From the NCBI RefSeq assembly GCF_000764305.2, contig NW_025939616.1, positions 16,591-80,590 on the forward strand: DNA of 64,000 bases, written 5' to 3'. Every line of letters begins with the position of its first letter. Positions within the stretch are counted from its first letter, which is position 1. The DNA is from Hyalella azteca. Lineage: Eukaryota; Arthropoda; Malacostraca; Amphipoda; Hyalellidae. The position numbers and the translations under genes are program-made. The notes below the pieces were generated by a model. It was given only the letters and a program-made list of their open reading frames with translations, made no database searches and had not been told where the DNA came from. Shown one piece after another: positions 1 to 11,400 of the stretch.

Positions 1-197
1 ATTTCGAAAGGAAAGAATTTCGACTGCTCGTATCGTGTCTACCGAATCTGGGACCAATTGCACCTTCGTTGGTCGTGCTTTATTTAACATTGGAAGACTC
101 CGCGTGACGGGCAACGAAACAAAACTGACAATCGGGCGAAGAATAAGCGCAATAATTATTGATGGCTGGCGATTAGGAAAATCGCAGACGCGCTGTG

Positions 198-752
198 ATG
201 GGCAACAAATGCAAGCTCAACAATGCAGATCGCGATGATAAAAAATGTGCAAAGAAGAAAATTTCATTCAGATCCTTCTTCAAACGTGAACAATGTAGCT
301 GCAGCTCCAGTAGTAGTAGTAGTAGCAGCAGCAGCAGCTTCAGCACCTCGGACTATAGCTCATGTGAAAACTGCTACTTGAAGGGAGCGTCCGACGATAC
401 TTACGGCTCCTGGCTTCAAAGAGGCGACCCAAGCATGGAGAGTGTTTCCCGTACAACTTCGAATCGCCGTTGCTGCTACTCAAAATTAACAACAAAGTTC
501 CAAAAACCGTGTCAAAAGACGGCTGAGGTCAAAAGCGACTCTTCGTGCTATTCTGCATTATCAACTTCAATGGATTCATCGGATTCAACTAGCGATTACA
601 AGGGAAATCAAAAAGCAAATTCCCGAAACTGTCGTAAAAAACGTCAATGTAAGCAACCTTGTTGTGTGCGTTGCGTGGACAACAGTGCCACGTACGCTGA
701 ATGGTGCCCTGATGCGCCCCTTTGCTTCATGGATGACAGCTGCCCGAAATAA
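198..752 (+). CDS. Cys/Ser-rich basic protein, unrecognised; possibly part of a broken gene
   Basis: An open frame of 184 codons begins at ATG 198. It is rich in Cys, Lys and Ser, with a run of Ser residues near residues 36-47 and a Cys cluster near the C-terminus (CKQPCCVRC, then further spaced Cys residues). There is no signal peptide or membrane segment. After the TAA at 750 the same frame continues with the same composition to 1164 (next feature), so the stop may be premature. Small Cys-rich lysine-rich proteins of this look include arthropod male germline proteins, but I do not recognise the family, and that comparison rests on composition only. No neighbour gives context; PPWD1 starts 1.1 kb downstream. 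Confidence 0.45.
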   Translation: MGNKCKLNNADRDDKKCAKKKISFRSFFKREQCSCSSSSSSSSSSSSFSTSDYSSCENCYLKGASDDTYGSWLQRGDPSMESVSRTTSNRRCCYSKLTTKFQKPCQKTAEVKSDSSCYSALSTSMDSSDSTSDYKGNQKANSRNCRKKRQCKQPCCVRCVDNSATYAEWCPDAPLCFMDDSCPK

Positions 753-1323
753 ATTACCGCAAGACAGACTTGCAAGAAGAAGATTAGGGCCACGGGATGT
801 CCAGTGTATGATGGATATTTGACCCAGAACAACGGAAAGATTAATTGCGATGACAGTAGTAGCAGCAGCAGCAGCAGTTGCAGTTCCTCAACTGAGAGTG
901 GTGACTGCGATCAAAGGAATGAAAATAAATAGGAAAAAAAGTTCGATAAGAAAGGATTTCTGAAGAATAAATGTGTGAATTTTGGACAACAACTGAAGCA
1001 AAGATTCTGCAAGGAGTGCAAATCGCCAGCGACTCCAGTCGACGACCAGCAGTGTAGAGCAAAGCCCAAGACTGATCAAGTAAAATGTGTGAATGAAAGT
1101 GTGCCGGAAAAAAGTTTTGCAGAGGCTGAGCAATGTCCGAAAAATAAAAAAGAAGCTCATGGGTAACCTAGTGTGCAACGTCACAGGAATAACGGTGAAG
1201 AGAAACGAACGGATCGTATGCACATGGCAGCCATGTACAACTAATGGAAAATGTGAGGCAATGTGCGGTGTCGACAAACTACTGTGTGTTAGACATTTTA
1301 CTGGACGCTGCGAAAATAACTGA
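753..1323 (+). pseudogene. in-frame continuation of the Cys/Ser-rich reading frame past TAA and TAG stops
   Basis: Reading on in the frame of the upstream ORF after TAA 750-752 gives a second Ser block flanked by Cys (841-905), then TAG at 930-932. A third open stretch follows (933-1163), rich in Lys and Cys, which ends in TAA at 1164-1166. A further Cys-rich stretch (VCNVTG to RCENN, TGA 1321-1323) lies in the +1 frame and would need a frameshift near 1150-1165. Preserved composition across two stops and a shift suggests a decayed gene or a tandem set of related short ORFs. Stop-codon readthrough is possible but unsupported. Confidence 0.4.
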
Positions 1324-2413
1324 TATGATTGTCATATATGTTCAATTTTTGTCTCATCAAAACATGATTTAATGAGGACTCGACATTTTATTTTTAGCTA
1401 TGCTTCTAAAAGAGTTTTATAAAAATTTAAACTAGCCTAAACTTGATTTGGTTTAGGCAGAATGAGGTGATATTTGCTTGTTGAACAACAATGAAATTGA
1501 CTGTATTTAAAAAAATGGAATTCGTTGGTTATAATATTGTCTATAAATTTTCAAATCAACATATGCCTTCACAGTAGGTTTCGCTTTGGAGTTTAGATTT
1601 ACACGTGATTGAGCATTTTTTCGATTTGCTTTTGATTAAAAATATTGTTACACTAAGAAAATCTAATAAATTTCTTTTTCCGTTTAAATTTAACATTGAT
1701 CATTGTCCCCACGTTTAAAGTAATTATTCTTAACATCATTCACATAGTCACCCTAATCATCTTTATTCATCTCTATTTAAAACGCACCCATTCTCTCATT
1801 TGTATCACCATACTTCACCACCTTTATAATCTCCATTGCGCAAACTCTAGTGACCATTATGTATTGACACGCCCCCCCCGTCGCCATGACAGCTCTTCAT
1901 CACCCAATAACGCTCATCATGATCAACACGCACCGCTTCATCCATAACCTCAACTTGGGATAAAAAAATGAAGATCCGTAATAAATAAATTCATCAAGCT
2001 CTTTATGAAATTGCATTCAGACCTCTTAGTAGGCTAGCAGGGTAATCAATTAGGATTTATTAGAATCTGCTTATAAGTTCGAATTTCTTGAAATATCATG
2101 TGACATGAATGAATACGCTGTAAAGTCGGAAGCTATCAGAACGCTAAACTAAATCAAATAATTCGAAATTATTACAGAACGGAATTACAGTTAGTCGTGG
2201 ACTCCGTTCTCCAGGAAATCTACGTCGGTCCACCGTCCATGCCTTGTTAGAATTTGATGCTCATGCACCGTGTGGCGTGTCCCGCGATAGTAATTTGCGT
2301 AATACCTTTTACGTAAATAGGAGCGTAAGTTTAATTGTATTTATTCAGTTAAAGTCTCTGTACAGTGTCGATATAAACGAAACTTTATGGTTGTGTTATT
2401 ACATCGATAAATA
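1324..2413. other. AT-rich spacer upstream of PPWD1
   Basis: No gene, repeat array or recognisable core promoter was seen in these 1.1 kb. The PPWD1 start codon follows directly; its promoter presumably lies in the 3' part but shows no clear TATA box. Confidence 0.5.
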
Positions 2414-5400
2414 ATGTCAGACACTGAGACCTCAAAGAAAAGACCTTGTGAGGATGCTGAAGAAGGTGATGAATGGGTCGGACCAAAACCTGAAGAAGCT
2501 GCCTCTGCTGCGACAAAGAAGAAGAAAAGAAAAGGTAATTTTGTTTTCCATTCAACTTTCATCAGTTGAAAAATTTTAGGAATTTTTTATGTATTCCAGG
2601 CCCAGGGTCAGGTTATATATAATAAGTGTTATTTTTTACCTGAATGAGCAAAATTTTTATCTTGATGATGTAGGTACAGTATACATAGCCTAGGCTAACT
2701 TGATAGTTGACCTCTTTCTTCCACTGTGGTTACTGGTTAGTGCATAGCCTACTAATATGGTCAATGGTAGCCAATTGGTGGCCCAAAATTGTCATTGCCA
2801 ATTAAGCAAAAAAGAAGAGGCAATCCACAATTTGCAAAGCCAGGGTATGAAATCTTGTGCCTCAACTGTCTTGTATTTTTGTTTCAATTGTTTGATTGAA
2901 AAAATCCCAGCAAACATGTCATTTCATAAAATTTTCAACTTCCGCAATGCAATCCACATTAGGGTAAACGCGGTATATTCCGACACATTAAGGACGCATC
3001 GAGAAATGAAAAACTATATAAAAATAACCATATGCGTTACTCGAGTTCTGTTTGCTTTATGTGACTCGCAAAACACCGTACTACGCGCCAGGGTGACAAT
3101 CTAATTTTTTCCCTAGCCTCTGTTTAGACCCGCTCACAAAATAAATTGTACCTACGTTCATATTTTTCATTCAATTTCCTGGGGCCTAATATAATAGTTT
3201 ATTGCTCACAAATAACAGTTTATAACTTCATTTTTTCAATCTTTACCATTTTATTTAAAAAATTTATTGTCACATACCAAAAAGCGTAATGTAAACACAA
3301 TGGTTCACTGCAATCACTTAGCTCGCACTGCAGCCGCTGCTGTCCGCGTCACTTATAAACAATAAATGCAAAAAGGAACATCAACACTAATTTGCGGACT
3401 TCGATTCAGCTGCTTAAATAAAAAAATACATAAAATAAATATTTTTTGAAAGACAACATTGCTAATTTATTAATAATTTATAACGAAAAGATAGGCTTCT
3501 AATCATGAAATTTTTCCCTATTTGTCTCACTAATTCAATTCTTTTGCGATTGTGATCAAATTTTTGGTCAAGCCATTTCATAAGTGAATCTATTTAACCA
3601 GCATTCCCAACTCAATATTATGTTTTAAAGAAAAGTAAAACTAGAGATTTTATTTTATAAGAAATAATGTTGTCCACTCGCACTGTAAAATATGTATAAC
3701 TTCTATATGGTTGTCAGCTGCATTTAAACTTCAACGAGCTCTGTGCAACACGTCCGTCTCTGACAAATTTACGGCCAGACTTGCGGCAGGTGTCAAAATT
3801 CAGTGAGCATGGAATATCTCCCAAAGCAATGAATGTAGCTTGATGAAATTGGTACACGTATTCATTAGAACCTAACGGTCATGTTTAGCTTGTTAAAATA
3901 TTTTGAATTTCACCTTCATCCATAAGTTATATGACAACACGTGCCAAAATTTGCAGTGAGCATGACATTTCCTCTATACTACTGTACAGATTTGATTATA
4001 GAAACTTGACCTTCCAACGGTGATGTTTAGCGTGTAAAAAATTTTTCGATTTCACCTTCATTTGCAAGTTATACAGATATATAAAGAAATCACCAGCATT
4101 TCTCAGGCCGATTTTCAACCTTGCATTGGCCATGAGCCGTATACGTAAAGCCGTATAACTCGCAAACAAAGACTTTTAATTAACAACTATTAAGCTTTTA
4201 ATTAAGCAAATTTGAATTTTTGTACATAGCTTGGAACGATCTGTGTGTGTCCAATTCAAGTTGTGACGGTATTAGTTTTCATGTGTCTAAATTCATTTCT
4301 CAATTTATTGAATTTAATCATCTATTAATTTATTTACCACTTGAAATCAGCAAATACAAGTATACTTAAAGGATTCCTAATATATGCACAGACGTATTTA
4401 AAAGTCTCAAACCATAATATTCTTCCTATACAAACAGTTATTCACTATTTGGTAGAGCAAGGTCAACTGTTAAATTTGACACATTTTTCGATGATCTCAC
4501 TGGGTAGCGTGCATTGTCTCTCTTTGGATCTCAATATTTTCCTGCTAGATGGCCAAGACCTAGTGTTTTGGCAGTAGTTTGACGCACAAATGTATGACAT
4601 CACCATTTTAACCATCAACGAACGCATGGAACTAAAACAAAGCTTAATATAAAGGAAAAACTAGAGAGGTGACGGAATTACCCACGATGTCGGAATATAC
4701 CGCATTTACCCTACTTTACCGTTCCTGTCAAAATATCCTGCAAAGTGTAATCATCGTAGTAATGATAACAAGTCAACCTAAACGTCACGTCAGAGCGGAC
4801 TGAGCACTAAGGCTCTGAGTGGTCAGACAACGACAGACTGCATTTATACATGTTCAGGTTACAGTAAAGACAATTGACAAATGTTATTGTTGCCATTTGA
4901 CTGATTTAGGATAAAATTAGATATTTTGAGTAACATGTGTAAGGACTTTGTAAATAAATTTGCGGCTCATAAATGGCTTTTCATGGCCAAAATATGAAAT
5001 TGACAACTGGAAAAAATGGAATCAAGTCTTAAGGAAATGGGAAAAATGGATTCACGGCTGACAAATCCATAAAACCACAGCTTGAAAAATTCAGTCGCTG
5101 CTTGCCAAGTAGATATATTCCATGCCTGCACTCATCGGTCATTGCAACTGATTTCCGGACAAGCTTCACTGCATCCTGATCCATCCTACATACTGGATCG
5201 GCCATCGCAACTGATTTCCGGACAAACTTCACTGCATCCTGATCCATCCTACATACTGGAAAGTGGAAACCTTACTGTGTGCGCTTGTGGCCTTACAGAT
5301 TTTCAAATATTTTCTAAATAGTTGGCTGAAGACTGGCAAATATCTAATGCAATAATTTCAATCCAAATGTGTTGGCAAAAGCTTTTGAAGGCGTAAATTT

Positions 5401-8400
5401 TGCTGCTGATGCATTGTCAAAGATCTTGCAATATTCACAGACTTTCTGCACCCTGGTTTCATAGGAGGTACCGAGGTAGTAGCACTGTGGCAGGGAAAGT
5501 TATAGGAGAAGTAGCAGCTCACTCAGTTTAATTATTCAATCCCTGCCCTGTGCCTGTGAGGCTGTGGGCTGTGGTGGGTTATCATAGGAATTTGAAAAAA
5601 AAATTAAATGTTTTTTAAATCTTAGTCCCCTTACTTTCTTGCCTAACCATCTAACTTCAACTTGGCTTCAAGTTCCAAACAATTACAAATTTACAAGCCT
5701 AACTGGAAATTGGGCAGAAAAAATCTGTTAACCAGATTAGAATTCCCATGAATCAGAGTCTGACCAATTAAAAATTTAAATTTTCTCTCAATGCTCTTGA
5801 TTTTCTTGCAATTTTCTCCTATCATAATTGCCTTGCCCTAAATGGCTAAGTTGATACCGTCAACCGGGGCTACTCGGGACAGGTGGGGCTACTCGGGACA
5901 GGCCTATGACACGGCGTAAAACTGTTGTAGTAGCAAAACTAATTGGAATATCGCAAAACTAAAAATAGTGGCGTAAATGTCAATATTTTTCCCATCTATG
6001 TAGAATAAAAGAAGTTCAAAAATACTACATTTACTAGCTTTGAATAATTCCTGAAAAANGTGTGACAGACCAAATAAACCGCTTGCTTGCAGTCAAGATT
6101 AAAATTTTCCTACTTATTACTAAAATCTCACAGCTCCTAAGTGCCAAATTTTTAGTACATTTGGGATCTTATAGCCCAATCTTGCAGTTTTGTTAATAGT
6201 TAGATGGCAGGTACCATGCATATATTGGGAATCTCATGGTTCTAAAAATAGCGGAATAGCTCTATTTGCACTCGAAAGGTAGATACATATATTTTGAATA
6301 TAGGCATATTTTTGCAATGGTTAATAAAAAATTTTGATGTTGAATGTTTTTCTAAATGAATTTATGGTTGGGTGTAAAATTTAATAGTTGTGCAAAGGTT
6401 ACACATTGGTTTATAAATTTCCAGATAACTCGTTATAAAAGCAACAATTACTGAAAAAACATTGAGTTTGAAAATGCTGAAATGTATACCTATATAATTA
6501 TTGTAGGTATCTATCTAATTATTACACAAGACAGGGCAAACATAACGCCCATCAAATGCTGCAAGAAAATACTTATATCTACATCAAATTGACATTATAG
6601 AACATCAGGAAGTCATAGTAATGTACCTATTTAAGCTTGATAACATTGTTTTCATTCTATTTTTCATTTATCTTTACAGTATTGCCTCATGAAAATCTCT
6701 ACCTGAACAACTTGCCCTCTGCTGAATATTATGAGAAGAGTTATATGCATCGCGATGTTGTGACTCATGTTATTGTCACCAAGTAAGTTAATGTTTTTAG
6801 TTTGATGTGAATGTTTTTTTATTCTTTCAAACATGGATGCCAGTATATTAAGTTTCCAGCTTGCTCCTATTGAAAGATATGCGTAGTAGAATTTAGGTTT
6901 CTCGCTCAACTAAATTTTCTACTGAAATGTATTCCATGTCAAGTAAAGTTTTCCTAGCTCCTTGTCTTCCCTCAGAACAGATTTCATCATCACAGGGTCC
7001 CAGGATGGTTTTATCAAGTTTTGGAAGAAGCTTGAAGTTGGCATAGAGTTTGTGAAAGTTTTCCGCTGCCATCTCTGTCCTCTGAAGTGCCTGGTGCACA
7101 ACTGCAACGGCAGCAGAGCCGCCTCCATGGGAGAAGATGGAGCTCTCAAAATCTTTGATGTCATCAATTTTGGTAAGAAATTCATCCTTTAATATTCATG
7201 TTCTATAATACCAAGCATATTGTTTACATTAAGATAAATCTATGATTGGAGAAATACTAGTTGATTTATTCTTATAATAATTATATAGACATTTTGATGT
7301 TTTCTGCAGTCATGCTTTTCACTTATTTAAGTTGTAAACATTTTTTATCTAATAGTAAAACCCTAAATTTTCCTGATGGTCACAAACAAGCAAGTTGCTC
7401 TCTGAAATAGAATTTAATTTAAAATTGAGACCTAACTCTAATGTATTGCTTGTTTTACCCAGACATGATCAACATGCTCAAGCTGGACTTCGCTCCATCC
7501 ACGTGTGAATTTATCCACGGAAGCAGCAACCCTGACAGCACCATTGCTGTGGGGGACACAGCGTCACCCACCATCAGGATATATGATGCTCATGGCAACT
7601 CCATCACCCCCCTCCATGAGTTACACCTGCACACCCAGCCTGTCACCCTCATGAAGGTAATGACACCTACACACCCAGCCTGTCACCCTCATGAAGGTAA
7701 TGACACCTACACACCCAGCCTGTCACCCTCATGAAGGTAATGACACCTNGCTTCTTACTCGTACGTACATGTTCAAAGACGGCGCTATCTTCAAGGCACT
7801 AACTATACAGATGTCCGAGAACGATTCATCGCAGGTAGCATTTGGCGAGGCACAAGTTCGTCTAAGGTCTTTGTATGCTCTAGTCAAATTTTATGTCAAT
7901 GAATGGCAATATTGATGTGAGGAAGAATCGAAGATACAATATTTCATTAATAGGAATCTTATTTAGGGCAAATGCTGAGATATTTCTATCAATTCAAAAT
8001 TAGTATTACCCGATGTTTTTTCTATTTATTTGTATTATTTGAACTTTATTTTGATCGAAGTGCTTAGATGAATTTGAAGCATGAGTTTCCTTTATGTACC
8101 AAATTTATTTGTCATCTATTTGCATAGAAGTGTTTTCTTACTTAACTTCAAACTTCAATCCAGGAAACAAGCTGATACACTTTTATTCTTCAGGGGAGTC
8201 AGCCAGTGCATCTAGCCAACTGCTGTGTCTAGTCTACTGCTGTGCCACTGGAACAAATCTACAGCTGTGTCTAGTCTACTGCTGTGCCACTGGAACAAAT
8301 CTACAGCTGTGCCACAAGTCTACTGCTGTGAAACAAGTCTACTGCCTGTCTCTTATACACATCTAGATGTGTATAAGAGACAGGTGATACTTATACTTAA

Positions 8401-11400
8401 ATATATATCTATATATAACGAACAACATCTTTATTTTGATTCAAATATATTTTTTTAAATTTGCGATGGGCATACAGTGCATTGGTGCGCCTTACATGTA
8501 CATCAAGCGATGCCATCTCCGTTGGACAACACCTTTATTTGGTGGCGGTATCAAGGAGACTGCAGTGAATATAGCAGCAATTAAATGATAAGAAAAAGAT
8601 CTGCCATGTCTATGGTTACACGTCGATGATGCAAGAGTAATTACGTGCTGGTGCTGGCCATTACATTAGTAATATCAATGCATCACCTTAAAATCATTAA
8701 ACCACCCACCCCCTCAATATACGTTTACATAAACAGCAGATGCAATCCTATCTCAAGCAAAATAGATTACCTTGTATTTCTTCAATTACATTATTTTCAT
8801 GCGCCGTGAAAAAGCCCGTGATATATTTTCATGTGCCGTGATTGAATTTCGTGCGTCGTGATATATTTTCATACGCCATGATATATTTTCTTACGCCGTG
8901 ACATAATTTAATGCGCTGTGGTATGTTTTCATGCGCCGTGATCCATTTTCATATTGAATGCGTTCATACTTCGTTATATTATGAAGGCATTGCCGTGTGC
9001 AGTACAACGCCGTGTACGACACGGTAATATCGTGCGACACGGCCGGACTGCTGGAGTACTGGCGGGGGTCAGAGGGGGGCTACGCCGCCCCCTCATGCGT
9101 ACAGTTCACCTCCAAGCTGGACACAGACCTCTTCGAGTTTGTTAAGCTCAAGCGGCCCCCTCACGCCCTTTGTGTCGCGCCCTCAGGACTGCAGTTCGCC
9201 ACACTCGCCCATGACAGGAAGGTGTGTATAGTTATTAGTTTGTTTTTATTATTATTAATATTATTTAATAGTAAGTAGCGATAAACTTCAAGCTATTTTT
9301 ATTATTTGATTTTTGAATATTTAGCCATTTAGCATTATTTGTTTCATCTGTAAATTTTTTTTTAGATTTTGTGTTCAGTAGGAATGAAAGAAAACTTATG
9401 AAGGAGCTATTATTGTGTGAACAACCTCTGTCCTTACAAATAAATGAGTATTTATATGTAATTTAGGTATATGTAGTAATTTATATGTAATTAAAGTATT
9501 TATATGGAATATATTCTATTAACTTGTGATGAAAAATGATGGATTTTAATATAACATTTTAATTTTCTCAATTTATCATGTTAGAATTAATTAGCACTGC
9601 TTTAAGAGAATCGGTATCATTTTCGTCTTAAATTGTGGGAAGTTTTATGCCCTATGGCTTAGCTTTTCGATGTCGTACCGACATAAGTTTCAACTTGATT
9701 TAAGTTTAGCAGATCCGTATGTTCAAGTTCATCCATGTCAGAGCAACATAAGTTTCAACTTGATCCATGTTTGAGCAGATCCGAGTGTTCAAGTTCCTGA
9801 CGGGGAAGTTGACGCGCGTGTTTNTGGACACGGACCTCTTCGAGTTTGTTAAGCTCAAGCGGCCCCCTCACGCCCTTTGTGTCGCGCCCTCAGGACTGCA
9901 GTTCGCCACACTCGCTCATGACAGGAAGGTGTGTTTAATTATTTGTTTGTTTTTATTATTTAGTTAGTTTACCATTATATGTCACCATGAGATAAGTTTC
10001 AACTTGATCCATGTTTGAGCAGATCCGAGTGTTCAAGTTCCTGACGGGGAAGTTGACACGCGTGTTTGACGAGAGTCTGGAGCAGGTAATGGAGCTCCAG
10101 CAGCGCAAACCTCAGGTGCCCAACATGGAGTTTGGCAGGCGGTCAGTGGGTGTCTGTATTAAATAGGTTTAAATGTTTTGTGCCTTTCATTCAAATATTG
10201 ATTTAATATTATGTTTGTTTCCCCATAAGATGAACGTTTGCCTCCAATATATGAACGTTTATTTCACGCCATATGACAGTTTGCTTCCTGCAATCTGAAT
10301 GAAGAATTTGTTTGATGATACAACATGTAACATCTTCAATATTAAGTCGACATTGACTAATGTTTGATTACTTTACAGTTTGGCAGTAGAGCGAGAGGTT
10401 GAGAAGAGCGGTTACCTCGGTAACCTGGTGTACGACAGCAGCGGTTACCTGCTGCTGTACCCCACGCTGCTGGGCATCAAGGTGCTCAACCTGCATACCA
10501 ACCGCCTCCTGCGCACCATAGCCCGTCCTGAGAACTTCAGGGCACTGCACTTAGCTCTGTTCCAGGTACTCAGAACTTCAGGGCACTGCACATAGCTCTG
10601 TTCCAGGTACTCAGAACTTCAGGGCACTGCACATAGCTCTGTTCCAGGTACTCAGAACTTCAGGGCACTGCACATAGCTCTGTTCCAGGTACTCAGAACT
10701 TCAGGGCACTGCACATAGCTCTGTTCCAGGTACTCAGAACTTCAGGGCNATCGAGCAGGAGGCGGCGGACAACCCTAACCTGGAGCAGGACCTGCCCGAC
10801 CCCACGCTCTTCGTGACCGCCTTCAAGAAGTCCCGTTTTTACCTCTTCACCTGCCGGGACGCTGCCAACGCCCGGGCCACCGACCCAGACAGGGACGTGT
10901 TCAACGAACGGCCCAGCAAAGAGGACGTCATCGCCGCCATTGATGACTCGGGTCAGCCTTGCATGGGTTCTGTGAAGCTTTTTTTATAACATTAAATGGC
11001 TTTTTTATTCCATTAAGTGCAGCCACTCTGCCTTGTATGGGTTTTGTGTATCAGAAATAGCTCTTTTTGGTCCTTCAATTGGTATTTTTATTACATTAAG
11101 TAGTACAGATTAAATAATTCGCCATGTTTGAGAAGTTTCTACAAGCGAATCAAGAAAAAAAGTTGAGAATCGGCGACAGGGCTGGTTACTTTATATGCAT
11201 TAGTATATCTGTAGATATAGGAGTCTCCAATGCAGGGATGCCTGAAAAACACATGTAAATTGTTTTTCTCATTCATTAAATGAGGACTTAGTTTAACTTA
11301 AAATTCGTGTATGGGTTATTCTGCAATGTACAAACTTGTATATTTTATTCCATTAAGTGGCTTTTTTTATTCCATTAAGTAGCTGTTTTATTCTATTAAG

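Noticed and set aside
2757..3104. 115-codon ORF in PPWD1 intron 1
   Set aside because: No homology, overlaps a transposon end, and has no splice or codon signal.
8346..8383. A 19-bp inverted repeat as a natural Tn5-like transposon end
   Set aside because: The sequence is exactly the engineered mosaic end used in Nextera libraries and recurs three times at bad joins.
9825..9928. An extra PPWD1 exon giving a longer WD40 domain
   Set aside because: It repeats part of exon 5 after an N and in the wrong order; best read as a misassembled haplotype.
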